Shown one piece after another: positions 7,928 to 16,518 of a stretch of DNA of 64,000 nt. The stretch is taken from NCBI GenBank assembly GCA_018434245.1, contig JAHDPQ010000026.1, positions 18,605 through 82,604 of the forward strand. Reading direction: 5' to 3'. Position 1 is the stretch's first letter; each line of letters starts with the position of its first letter. Source of the DNA: Oscillospiraceae bacterium. GTDB taxonomy: Bacteria; Bacillota; Clostridia; Oscillospirales; Ruminococcaceae. The position numbers and the translations under genes are program-made. Below the pieces are notes generated by a model. That model was given only the letters and a program-made list of their open reading frames with translations. It was not told the DNA's origin and did no database searches.

Positions 7928-10900
7928 TTGAGTGAGATGTTTAAAAGTAAAAAGAAGATGGGTTTGGTTCTTGGGGTAATCTTCCTCACCCTTACCCTGG
8001 TTGCGGGGGGAGTAGCCGGAATTCTGTCCGGTGCAGTGGGGGAGGGAGGCTTCCAAGCCATAAAGCCCGAAGCGTCCGATTCGTCGCCGGAAGGGGAACC
8101 GCCCTCCGATATCGATCTCGACGAGCTGCTTCCCGCCGAGCCGGAGCCGGAACCGGAACCCACCGAGCCGGAGTACAATGTCCCCGGCGAGATGCGTGGG
8201 GTGTATTTGGTGCCGGGTTCCGACTTTTTAAAGAGCCTGACCGCTACCCAAAGCGCCATCAAGGCAGAGGTGGACAAGGCCTTAGAAGAAGCCGCCAAGC
8301 TGACCATGAACTCGGTGATCATCGACACCGTCTACAACGACAAGGTGATCTTTGAAACCTCCGGTTCTCCCCAGCTGGAAGTGGGCTTTGATGTCATGGA
8401 CTATGTGGTGGACAGCGCCCGCAGGCAAGGCCTCCACGTCTACGCCATCTTTGACGCCTCCCTGTTTGAGGGCAAAAGCGGCGGAACTTCCCTGTCTTTG
8501 GGGGCGGGAGTCATCGACAAGCTCACCGCCAACCTGCGGGAATTTGCCGAGAAGTACACTCCCGACGCCATTCTCATCGACGGCTACACCCAGCCTGCCG
8601 ATGAGGAGCAGAACTACATCGGCTACCTGATGACCGGTGGAGCCATCGGCTACGACAACTTTCTGCGGCAGACCCCTGCCGCCGTGGTGCGGAATATGAG
8701 CAACACCATTCGCCACTATGCCCCCAATATTCAGGTGGGGCTACTGGCCGATGCCGTGTGGGCCAGCGACGCAGAGCAGGAGGGGGGCGTGGCCGTTCAA
8801 ACGGTGAACTTTTCCTCTCTGGGTAGCGGGAACGCCGACACCAAAGCCTTTGTGGAGGACGGCGCCGTGGATTTTGTCGCCGTCAAGGCGTTTTCGTCCC
8901 TCACCGACCAGAACGAACCCTTTGAAACCGTGGTTTCCTGGTGGGCCGACGTGGCTAGGCGCAGCGGTGTACCCATGTATGTGGTTCATGCCGCCAACAA
9001 GGCCTGTACCCAAAATGCCGGATGGGCTTCTCACGACCAGCTGACCCGGCAGGTTATCAGGGCCAGCGGACTGCCCGGCTATTCCGGCAGCGTGTTCAAC
9101 TCCTTGTCCCGGTTGGTGGCCAACCCTCAGGATACCACCGCCACTCTGGTCAAGTATTATAGAGGAGAGGTAAAAAGCGAGCACGTCCTCACCGAGCTTG
9201 CCGTCACCAAGCCCACCCAGACCACCTACACTACTCAGGAACCGTCGGTTACCTTTGCAGGAGCCTCCGACCCCACTGCTCCCGTCACCATCAACGATCA
9301 GCAGATCACCACCGATGCTTCCGGCTACTTTACCGCCAGCTTTGATTTGCGGGGCGGAGAGAACGTATTCACCATCGTCCATAAAGATAAGACGCTGACT
9401 TATAAAATCACCCGGAACATTGAAATCCTCAAGGAAGTTGCCCCCACCGGAGCCATCTCCACCGACGGCAACATGAGCATTAAGATTTCCGCCCTGGCCT
9501 ACGAGGACGCTCAGGTAAACGCCACCGTGGGTGGCAGCACTCTGGCTCTGGAAATTGACGATTCCGCCGAGGATGAAACCGCCCGGGATTCCAATTACAA
9601 GCGGTTTGTGGGATACTATACCGCGCCGGCGGGGACCTCTCAGGAGCAAAATCTGGGAGCCATTAGTATCACCGCCACTTGGCAGGGAACCACCAAAACC
9701 TTGACGGGAGCTACCGTCAAGGTGAACAAGAAAGCAAAGCTGGAAAACGGAGTCCCAGTGGTAGTGGTGGCGGATCAAGCTTGGACCTATCCCCCCAACA
9801 CTCTGGATAACGTTCCCAACCCCAACTATTACCCCATTCCCAAAGGGGCAATGGACTACGCCGTGGGGGATGAGATCACCTATGTCAGCAGTAAGGGGGA
9901 AACCTTCCAGTTCTATAAGCTGGCCTCTGGCCTGCGGGTGCTTTCCAAGGATATTCAGCCCATCAGCAACGATTATGTAGGCGGAAATGCCATTTCCGGC
10001 TTTAATATAAGCACCGAGGGCCGGTATGTCTACCTCACCCTCAAGACAGCCCAAAAGGTCACCTACAAGGTGGCATACACAGGCTCCACCTTTGACATCA
10101 CCTTCCACAACACCGACAAAAACCCCGGGGGAAGCCAGAGCCTTAACCAGAACCCCCTCTTTACCAAAGCTTCCTGGGGCAGCGACAATCTGAGTCTGAC
10201 CCTTGCCAAAACCGGCGGATTCCTGGGCTATAAAGGCTACTACGACTCCAACGGGAATCTGGTGTTCCGGTTTAACACCCCGCCTTCTTCCCTGAGCGGT
10301 GCGAGAATCGCGGTGGACCCGGGCCATGGCGGCTCGGATACGGGAGCCTTGGGCTTTTTGGCGGCCTATCCCGAAAAGGTGATCAACCGGGCCATTGCCG
10401 AAATGCTGGCCGACGAGTTGGAAAGCCGGGGCGCTACCGTCCTGCTTATCGAAAATTCCGGAAACCCCAGCCTTTCGAACCGGGTGAAGCAGGCGGAGGC
10501 CTTTAACGCCGACCTCTTTGTCAGCGTCCACAACAACACCGGAACCCGTGCCTCTGCCGTGGGAACCGAGGTCTACTACTTCTATCCCTTTGCCAAGAAT
10601 ACCGCCTCGGCCATTGCCTCTCAGGTCAGTAGTCAGTTGGGCAGCGACAACCGGGGAGCCCGCCAGAGCTACTACCACATCACCCTAAGCGCTCAGATGC
10701 CGACTGTTCTGGCGGAATGCGGCTTTATGACCAACAAGGGCGAGTACGAAAAGCTCATTCGGGAGGAGTACCAGCAGGCTATTGCCGTGGGTTTTGCCGA
10801 CGGTCTGGCGGCGGGGCTGAAAAGCGCCTACACCGGAGTGACCACCACCGGCTCCCAGAGTATGGGCAGCGGCGCGGCTCCCACTACCGACTCCGGCAAC

Positions 10901-12007
10901 ACCTCTGCGGGTAGCTCGGAAGTGGAGTATCTGGTCTTTGAAACCGAGGAGCTGGCAGTCAACGAGGGGGCAAGCTACACCCTCAAGCTGATCTCCGACC
11001 CGGAGGACGCCAACCTTAGCGGTATCACCTATAAGAGCAGCAATACTTCGGTAGCCACCGTATCCTCCCAGGGCAAGGTGACGGGAGTCAAGGTGGGCAA
11101 GGCTAAAATCACCGCCACCACCGCCGACGGCAAGGTCACCGCCGTCTGCCAGCTGGAAGTGGTGGAAAGAGGCGGCGAGCAGGATTACATCGAGCCTGCC
11201 GTTCAGCCCACTCAAGTATCGGGAGCTTCTCTGAAGAGCGTCTCCTACATTGAGTTCTACAACGAATATATAACCCTGGGTAAAAACGCCAGCTATGTGC
11301 TGCAAATCACCTCCGACAAGGGGCTGGTGAAAAACACCGAGCTGTTGTGGAAAAGCGAGGACACCAGCGTGGCCACGGTGGATTCCTCCGGTAAAGTGAC
11401 GGCAAAATCCACCGGATACACCGAGATTTATGCCTACACCGCCAACAACGACTACTCCCTCTCCTGCACTGTAGAGGTGGTGAGCGGAAAGATCGCCGTC
11501 AAAGGCATCTCCCTGGACCGGAGCAAGCTTTATATGAAGCGGGGAACCGATCAACAGCTTTATGTAAACTTCAACCCGGAAACCGCCACCAACAAGAACA
11601 TCAGCTGGACTTCCTCCCGCAACTCTGTAGCCGCAGTGGATGAATACGGTAAGATTACGGCCAAAAGCGCCGGAACCGCCGTCATTACAGCCACCAGCAA
11701 GGATGGCCGCTACACTGCCACCTGCACCGTGGAGGTAACCACCAAAACCATCAAGGTGGATTATCTCAGCTTTGAGTACAACGACATGGAGCCCTTTGTG
11801 GGGGATATTACCCAGCTGGAATACAGCATCGGCCCCGACAACGCCACCGACATTTCGGTCACCTTTAAGTCCAACAATCCCTCGGTGGTCAGCGTGGACG
11901 AGCAGGGCTTTATCACCTGCCACAAGAAGGGGAAGGCCACCATCACCGTCACTTCCGTTGCCAATCCCAAGGAGTATGATACCTGTGAGATTATAGTGGT
12001 GGGATAA
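7928..12007 (+). CDS. Large surface protein: GHL-type barrel, N-acetylmuramoyl-L-alanine amidase, four Big_2 domains
   Basis: About 1,359 residues. An N-terminal membrane helix is followed by a short acidic/proline linker, then a GHL13/DUF4015-like barrel (about 88-400) with GEMRGVYLVPGS and PDAILIDGY. Next come an Ig-like segment (about 420-505), a poorly conserved region, and an AMIN-like stretch before an Amidase_3 domain at about 790-963. That domain has VDPGHGG, FVSVHNN and TVLAECGFMTN, the zinc and catalytic residues of LytC-type amidases. Four Big_2 repeats (about 1000-1359) close the protein and probably bind the wall. The start is uncertain: TTG at 7928 has GGGGG nine bases upstream, and ATG at 7937 is the alternative. 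Pairing a glycosidase-like barrel with an amidase suggests a peptidoglycan remodelling enzyme, perhaps in sporulation. Confidence 0.85.
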   Translation: MSEMFKSKKKMGLVLGVIFLTLTLVAGGVAGILSGAVGEGGFQAIKPEASDSSPEGEPPSDIDLDELLPAEPEPEPEPTEPEYNVPGEMRGVYLVPGSDFLKSLTATQSAIKAEVDKALEEAAKLTMNSVIIDTVYNDKVIFETSGSPQLEVGFDVMDYVVDSARRQGLHVYAIFDASLFEGKSGGTSLSLGAGVIDKLTANLREFAEKYTPDAILIDGYTQPADEEQNYIGYLMTGGAIGYDNFLRQTPAAVVRNMSNTIRHYAPNIQVGLLADAVWASDAEQEGGVAVQTVNFSSLGSGNADTKAFVEDGAVDFVAVKAFSSLTDQNEPFETVVSWWADVARRSGVPMYVVHAANKACTQNAGWASHDQLTRQVIRASGLPGYSGSVFNSLSRLVANPQDTTATLVKYYRGEVKSEHVLTELAVTKPTQTTYTTQEPSVTFAGASDPTAPVTINDQQITTDASGYFTASFDLRGGENVFTIVHKDKTLTYKITRNIEILKEVAPTGAISTDGNMSIKISALAYEDAQVNATVGGSTLALEIDDSAEDETARDSNYKRFVGYYTAPAGTSQEQNLGAISITATWQGTTKTLTGATVKVNKKAKLENGVPVVVVADQAWTYPPNTLDNVPNPNYYPIPKGAMDYAVGDEITYVSSKGETFQFYKLASGLRVLSKDIQPISNDYVGGNAISGFNISTEGRYVYLTLKTAQKVTYKVAYTGSTFDITFHNTDKNPGGSQSLNQNPLFTKASWGSDNLSLTLAKTGGFLGYKGYYDSNGNLVFRFNTPPSSLSGARIAVDPGHGGSDTGALGFLAAYPEKVINRAIAEMLADELESRGATVLLIENSGNPSLSNRVKQAEAFNADLFVSVHNNTGTRASAVGTEVYYFYPFAKNTASAIASQVSSQLGSDNRGARQSYYHITLSAQMPTVLAECGFMTNKGEYEKLIREEYQQAIAVGFADGLAAGLKSAYTGVTTTGSQSMGSGAAPTTDSGNTSAGSSEVEYLVFETEELAVNEGASYTLKLISDPEDANLSGITYKSSNTSVATVSSQGKVTGVKVGKAKITATTADGKVTAVCQLEVVERGGEQDYIEPAVQPTQVSGASLKSVSYIEFYNEYITLGKNASYVLQITSDKGLVKNTELLWKSEDTSVATVDSSGKVTAKSTGYTEIYAYTANNDYSLSCTVEVVSGKIAVKGISLDRSKLYMKRGTDQQLYVNFNPETATNKNISWTSSRNSVAAVDEYGKITAKSAGTAVITATSKDGRYTATCTVEVTTKTIKVDYLSFEYNDMEPFVGDITQLEYSIGPDNATDISVTFKSNNPSVVSVDEQGFITCHKKGKATITVTSVANPKEYDTCEIIVVG

Positions 12008-12027
12008 GCCACATACGGGCCCAAGCC

Positions 12028-12064
12028 AAACGCCGCGGAGCATCATGCTCCACGGCGTTTTTGT
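12028..12064 (+). terminator. Terminator after the amidase fusion gene
   Basis: A 16-bp stem with one mismatch starts AAACGCCG at 12028 and ends CGGCGTTT at 12060, followed by TTTTTG. It lies 20 bases past the stop and can also serve the minus-strand coat gene from the other side. Confidence 0.85.
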
Positions 12065-12123
12065 ATCGGTTTCAAGCATAAAGAAGTGCCCGACCGATCA
12101 AGTGGGCGCGTGGTGTCAAGGTC

Positions 12124-12825
12124 TTACCCCTGAAAGCGGTTGGATGCGTGGATGGTTCGGGCTGTCTGGTAGTTGTCCGGGGTGAACTGCTGCATAATGG
12201 TGACAAAGCGAATAGAAAACAAATCGCAGAGCAGTTTGCTGCTGCCATCCAGAGCATCCAGAATGATGTAACTGGCTCCCACTTCCCGCAGAATTCCCAC
12301 CCGGTCAGTCATGCAGTCGGTAAGTAAAAACTCCACCCGAACCAGGCTGCCGATATTTTCCCGCAGAAAACCTGGGATATAGGCAGGGTTGGTTAGGGAT
12401 TCGGGGAGGTTTTCCGTCAGCTGGGAGGTCATGGAGGGAAGAGCCAGGGGAGTGGATGGAACAGCGGGAATTGCCGGCTGCATGGCGGAATAAAGAGGGG
12501 CGGTTTGGTAGAGAGGAGCAGGCTGGGCTTGGTAGAGTGGGGCAGGCTGCATGGTGAGTGCCTGCTGCGGAAAAGAGTAAAGAGGGGTTCCCGGGCCGGC
12601 AGGCTGCACCGAAATGGGCATGGAGGGACTGGGGGTGACTGGGACAGGCACATCATTGGGGGAAGCCGCCATGTAATCGCTGCAGGCCTGCCCGTAGTTG
12701 CAGGTGGGATTTTCGCGAATTACATCGGCCATGGGATCTGTCACGCCGACGCTATTCACCGATGTGGCCGGGACGGTGGCGCTGCGGGGAACGTTGGAAG
12801 GTCTTGCGTACTGAGAATTGCACAT
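12124..12825 (-). CDS. gerQ: GerQ-like spore coat protein with Pro/Gln-rich N-terminus
   Basis: The 233-residue protein has two parts. Residues 1-150 are rich in Pro, Gln, Ser and Tyr, with repeated APLYQ-type units. The last 80 residues (YIPGFLRENIGSLVRVEF, then GILREVGASYIILDA and IRFVTI) match the pattern of the GerQ (YwdL) coat domain as I recall it. In Bacillus, GerQ is a coat protein needed to place the cortex hydrolase CwlJ. The gene directly upstream on this strand is a CwlJ homologue, which supports the call. The ATG at 12825 follows AAAGGAGCC. Bacillus GerQ has a shorter N-terminus, so the repeat-bearing extension is unusual. Confidence 0.78.
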   Translation of the reverse strand: MCNSQYARPSNVPRSATVPATSVNSVGVTDPMADVIRENPTCNYGQACSDYMAASPNDVPVPVTPSPSMPISVQPAGPGTPLYSFPQQALTMQPAPLYQAQPAPLYQTAPLYSAMQPAIPAVPSTPLALPSMTSQLTENLPESLTNPAYIPGFLRENIGSLVRVEFLLTDCMTDRVGILREVGASYIILDALDGSSKLLCDLFSIRFVTIMQQFTPDNYQTARTIHASNRFQG

Positions 12826-12858
12826 ATGTAAGGCTCCTTTATCTTTGATTATAATATG

Positions 12859-13296
12859 TCATGTTTGGCTGTAATAGGCGGTGGGACGATAAAAACAGTG
12901 GTTGTTGACGCGAGTATGGAAGGTTCCGGAGCGGACGGGGAACTCACCCCTGCAGGGGCCGAAGGGGTTTAGGTACCACAGGCAGACACCCACCGGGTTG
13001 TGGATTCCACCGCTGAGAGCCCAGTCGGCGATCTGATAGTGGATGGGTTCGGGACGCATGTTGTAGATGTTTTGCATGTTAGTTCGGCCCCCTATTTCGG
13101 TGAGAATGCAATCAAACTGGCCGGGCTGATAGATGATGTTGCGCAGGCTACCCTGACCGGTCCGCAGATACTCCCCTTCACTGACATGGACCCGATTCAT
13201 GACCACGGTGGCCACCGACCTCATCCCGTCCTGGCCCTCTCCTCCAGCTTCGCACATAATCAGGCGAGCCAAAAGCTCTCGATCGTTAAAAGACAT
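12859..13296 (-). CDS. cwlJ: Spore cortex-lytic hydrolase, CwlJ-like
   Basis: This 145-residue Hydrolase_2 (SleB/CwlJ) protein carries LIMCEAGGEGQDGMRSVATV with the likely catalytic Glu, then VVMNRVHVS. It has no signal peptide and no peptidoglycan-binding domain, and its length equals CwlJ (about 142) rather than secreted SleB. CwlJ is a coat-located enzyme that degrades spore cortex during germination, especially in response to calcium dipicolinate. AGAGGTGAT lies 8 bases before the ATG at 13296. Only 33 bases separate it from gerQ downstream, so the two form a mother-cell operon as in Bacillus. A sporulation sigma promoter is expected upstream but was not identified with certainty. Confidence 0.88.
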   Translation of the reverse strand: MSFNDRELLARLIMCEAGGEGQDGMRSVATVVMNRVHVSEGEYLRTGQGSLRNIIYQPGQFDCILTEIGGRTNMQNIYNMRPEPIHYQIADWALSGGIHNPVGVCLWYLNPFGPCRGEFPVRSGTFHTRVNNHCFYRPTAYYSQT

Positions 13297-14087
13297 CGAA
13301 CGATATCACCTCTTCCCTTGCACCTAAGCAGTCTTGCAGCTTGTGCCACACTTAGGCAACGGTATCATTATTATTCTATGGAAAACCTCCTAAATTGTGA
13401 AAAAACCTGATGATAATCACGCTTTTATACTAAGAGAGTATTTCTTGTCCCCTTGCAAAAACAAGAAATACCAAAGGGAAAACCTTTAAAAATATTAAAA
13501 GTTTTCTTCATTGCCCGAGTTTGAGCCCCGGGGCAATGTTTCTGCTCTTTTCTCAGAAACATAACCCCGGAGGCGGCAGTTCCCCGCACCATGCCAAATG
13601 CATAAAACCAAAATTAAAGAACGGGATCAGTTGTGGGTTTTACATCATAAAAAGCAGGCAGATTGGGCGGGGGTAAATGCCGCGACCGGTCTGCCTGTCC
13701 TATTGCTGAGCGTTGAGAAACTTCATAGGGGAGGTGCATTTGGTTCATCATCTCGTTAAAGGTATCGTAAAGCTGTCGGAATTCGGTAAAGGTACCTGTT
13801 TTAATTCGGTAAGCGATATTGTCTTTTTGATATTGTCTTACAGTGGTGAACAGGCAACTTTAAACTTTAAAAGAATAAAGTACATTATAAAGTAATTATT
13901 AAAAATTAATAAATAAATATTAATATAATGGTTAAACAAACTAATAATTTCAATTAATTTGATATTATGTTTATAAATAAAAATATTATTATAACAAATA
14001 AACTTATTATTTTAAGAAGATGTAAAGAAAAACAAAAATTTATAGAAGTATACAATAAATTCAATAAAATATAGTGCAAAATTTAGG
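13297..14087. other. Long AT-rich intergenic region with two hairpins
   Basis: Nearly 800 bases lie between cwlJ and the LacI regulator. A perfect 11-bp inverted repeat, GTATTTCTTGT at 13438-13448 and ACAAGAAATAC at 13461-13471, is present. A second hairpin is CATTGCCC/GGGCAATG at 13509-13538. A third possible stem is CAGGCAGA at 13655-13662 with TCTGCCTG at 13690-13697, just ahead of the ribosome-site-like GGGGAGGTG. The stretch 13850-14080 is almost pure A and T. No known RNA family was recognised. Confidence 0.5.
13740..13895 (+). CDS. Possible 51-residue ORF of unknown function
   Basis: A TTG at 13740 lies five bases after GGGGAGGTG and opens a 51-codon frame ending at 13895. The peptide is basic with a short hydrophobic patch (SDIVFLILSYSG). 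I do not recognise it. Apart from the good ribosome site there is no evidence that it is translated, and the AT-rich surroundings make a chance frame quite possible. It would lie downstream of the CAGGCAGA hairpin, so a leader-regulated small gene is one reading. Confidence 0.2.
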   Translation: MVHHLVKGIVKLSEFGKGTCFNSVSDIVFLILSYSGEQATLNFKRIKYIIK

Positions 14088-14143
14088 TTGACTTTTAGCA
14101 ATCAAGCTATATATAATCTAGTAAAGCGATGAAAACGTTTTCT
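14088..14143 (+). promoter_or_regulatory. Sigma-A-type promoter with cre/LacI-type operator
   Basis: TTGACT at 14088-14093 and TATAAT at 14112-14117 are separated by 18 bases. The expected start is near 14124. TGAAAACGTTTTCT at 14130-14143 holds the 12-bp perfect palindrome GAAAACGTTTTC, placed where a bound repressor would block transcription. It fits both a CcpA cre site and an autoregulatory operator of the LacI-family gene that follows. Confidence 0.8.
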
Positions 14144-14171
14144 AATTTTGTAAAATGGTGGATCAATTTTT

Positions 14172-15221
14172 ATGATTACAATTTTGGATGTAGCCAAAGA
14201 GGCAGGAGTTTCAGCTGCCACTGTGTCCCGGGTGCTCAACAACAAGGGTGGTGTGAGCCGAATCACTGTAGAGCTTGTGTATCAAGCGGTGGATAAGCTG
14301 GGATACGAACCCAACATTCAGGCACAAAGTCTGCGCAAAAAAGAAACCCGCACCATTCTTGTGCTGGTGCCGAATATATCCAACCCCTACTATGCCCATA
14401 TTCTATCCGGTGTTAGCGATACCACCCGGGCTTTAGGATACAGCTCCTTTATCTGCAACACAAGAGGGGAGACGGAGCAGGAGCGGGAGGTGCTGGATTT
14501 GCTGGCCAAACGCCGGGCCGACGGAGCCATTCTGCTGGCATCCGAGTTGGGAAGCAACTGGTTGCTGGAATATGCAGAAAAATACCCTATTGTCCAGTGC
14601 TCAGAATTTGATCCCAACATTCCCATTCCCCATGTTTCCATCGACAATTACAACGCTGCCAGAGAGGCTGTGCGCTTTTTAATCCAGCTTGGCCATAAGC
14701 GGATCGGCACCATCAGCAGCACAAACAATTATCTTTCCACCCACCTTCGTTTAAAAGGCTACAGGGATGAGCTGGCCGAAGCGGGAATTCCTGTGATGGA
14801 ACACAACATCTACTATGCAGACCGAGACTATAATTTTAAAAGCGGGAAAAAAGCGGCAAAGGCAGTTCTGGCACAGGAAAACAGGCCCACGGCATTGTTT
14901 TGCATCTCGGATGTTTTGGCGCAGGGCGCCATTGTTGGTGCACAGGAAATGGGATTTGATGTTCCCAGAGACCTGGCGATTATAGGCTTTGACGATGTGG
15001 AGCAAACCACCATTTATCATCCCTATATCACCACTATTGCCCAGCCGTGTTATGAAATTGGAAAAAAAGGCGCCGAAATGCTATGCCAATCTCTTTTAAA
15101 TCAGCAGGACGGGAAACCTGCTCAGAGCACCTCTGCCCATGAAGTGATTCTGCCCCACAAGCTGGTGGTCCGTGAATCCGCGGCAAAGCGAATCAATCTG
15201 TTGGATTTCCCGGCATACTAG
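14172..15221 (+). CDS. LacI-family transcriptional regulator of the sugar ABC locus
   Basis: The 349-residue protein begins with the LacI helix-turn-helix ITILDVAKEAGVSAATVSRV and hinge region, followed by a periplasmic-binding-protein-like sensor domain (about residues 60-330) containing LVPNISNPYYAHILSG and IGFDDVEQTTIYHPYITTI. It is likely a dimeric repressor that releases DNA on binding a sugar. The ATG at 14172 is preceded by a weak GGTGGA. A consensus promoter and a perfect operator-like palindrome lie directly upstream, suggesting autoregulation. The genes downstream on the same strand encode a sugar importer, dehydrogenase and isomerase, so these are the expected targets. Confidence 0.9.
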   Translation: MITILDVAKEAGVSAATVSRVLNNKGGVSRITVELVYQAVDKLGYEPNIQAQSLRKKETRTILVLVPNISNPYYAHILSGVSDTTRALGYSSFICNTRGETEQEREVLDLLAKRRADGAILLASELGSNWLLEYAEKYPIVQCSEFDPNIPIPHVSIDNYNAAREAVRFLIQLGHKRIGTISSTNNYLSTHLRLKGYRDELAEAGIPVMEHNIYYADRDYNFKSGKKAAKAVLAQENRPTALFCISDVLAQGAIVGAQEMGFDVPRDLAIIGFDDVEQTTIYHPYITTIAQPCYEIGKKGAEMLCQSLLNQQDGKPAQSTSAHEVILPHKLVVRESAAKRINLLDFPAY

Positions 15222-15273
15222 CAACAGGCTGGTATCGGGTGATTCTATATTTAAGACTAGGAGGAAAAAGCCT

Positions 15274-16419
15274 GTGAAAAAAGTAGTTGCATTTCTTACA
15301 GCGATGACCTTATTGGCAGTGATCCTTGTTGGCTGCGGAGGAGGTCAGGCGACAAGTGTAAGCAATCCTCCGGCAGAAAGCCCCAACTCCACGGTAACAA
15401 GCCCCAGCCCTGCGGGTGATGCCAAACCGGCCGAAAGTCAAGCAGGTACTCTGCGCGTCGGAATGGTTACTCCCGATGCCGACCATGGTTTTACTGGTGA
15501 AAGCGTAGCACATGCCAAGGCAGAACTGGAAGCGCTCAAGGCTTCTGGCCGCATTGCGGAATTCAAGTATGAAGTAGGCGGCGAAGCAGCCCTGCAAATT
15601 GCTGCCATCGAGACCATTCTTCAGTGGGGACCCGACGTCATTGTTCTTTGGCCACTGGAAGGGGAGCAGTTGCGCAACGCGGCCCAAACCATTGTGGATA
15701 AAGGCGTTAAACTGATTATCTATGACCGCCTGATCGATGGCTTCCGCTGCGATGGTGAAATTATGGGTGACAACGAAACCATTGGCGAAATGACAGGCAA
15801 CTATCTGCTTAACTATTTCGGTGGCGAGCTAAAAGCAGGTGAAAAGCTTACATATCTCCGGTTTATCGGCGACAGTTCCACGGTTTCGGTGCAGCGCAGT
15901 GGCGGCATGGATCAAGTCATTGCAGCCTCTGAGTACAAAGATCAGTTCGAGCAGGTCCAGCAGGATTATCAGACCGACTGGTCTAACGCCAAAGCGCAGG
16001 AGCAGATGGAAAACTGGCTGAATACCTCCAGCAAAGAGAAAATTGAAGATCTTGATTTTATCGTCACCCACGACGACGAAGTAGTGGACGGTATTGTCGT
16101 TGCCTTGCAAAACTACCATGACAGCAATCCCTCTGCCCAACTGAACCTCAAGCTTATTACAGGGGTTGGCGGACGCCGGGAGACCTTAGATACCTTTGAT
16201 TCTCCTGTTGCCAATGGGATTGAAGTGCTAACCTATTTCTTCAGCCCCTCCTTCATCCGCGAATCCATTCGGCTGGGTGTTGCGGTAGGTTACGGCGAGC
16301 AATACGACAATCAAAACGTGGAAGGGCAGTTGTTCCTGATCCCCACCATTGAAATTGATAAGGATACGGTTGCGGCTTTCCGCAGCAGTACAGAATTTAA
16401 GGAGCGCTACAGCATCTAA
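15274..16419 (+). CDS. Sugar ABC transporter substrate-binding lipoprotein
   Basis: The 381-residue precursor starts KKVVAFLTAMTLLAVILVGC; the LVGC lipobox predicts a lipid anchor on the outer face of the membrane. A Ser/Pro/Ala-rich linker of about 45 residues follows, then a periplasmic-binding-protein family 4 domain beginning LRVGMVTPDADHGFT. The ribose/galactose/xylose group uses this fold, but the sugar cannot be named from sequence. The GTG at 15274 follows AGGAGG at 15259-15264, which is far better than any upstream start. A strong hairpin stands between this gene and the ATPase gene, as is common where the binding protein is made in excess. Confidence 0.9.
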   Translation: MKKVVAFLTAMTLLAVILVGCGGGQATSVSNPPAESPNSTVTSPSPAGDAKPAESQAGTLRVGMVTPDADHGFTGESVAHAKAELEALKASGRIAEFKYEVGGEAALQIAAIETILQWGPDVIVLWPLEGEQLRNAAQTIVDKGVKLIIYDRLIDGFRCDGEIMGDNETIGEMTGNYLLNYFGGELKAGEKLTYLRFIGDSSTVSVQRSGGMDQVIAASEYKDQFEQVQQDYQTDWSNAKAQEQMENWLNTSSKEKIEDLDFIVTHDDEVVDGIVVALQNYHDSNPSAQLNLKLITGVGGRRETLDTFDSPVANGIEVLTYFFSPSFIRESIRLGVAVGYGEQYDNQNVEGQLFLIPTIEIDKDTVAAFRSSTEFKERYSI

Positions 16420-16433
16420 CTTATAATTGTCCC

Positions 16434-16469
16434 ATTCAGCCGGCCGGTGTTATCGCCGACCGGCTGAAT
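16434..16469 (+). terminator. Intercistronic hairpin after the binding-protein gene
   Basis: ATTCAGCCGG at 16434-16443 pairs perfectly with CCGGCTGAAT at 16460-16469, with further GC pairing inside. There is no T-run (it continues TACTCT), so it is more likely an mRNA-stabilising or partial-termination hairpin than a full terminator. Confidence 0.7.
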
Positions 16470-16518
16470 TACTCTAAGCCTTTTGTCTTCGAGTACACCG
16501 ATATAAGAGGGGGGATCC

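Noticed and set aside
8741-12079. Two long minus-strand open frames opposite the amidase fusion
   Set aside because: Gly/Val/His-rich translations typical of antisense to repetitive coding sequence; the plus strand has intact amidase and Big_2 motifs.
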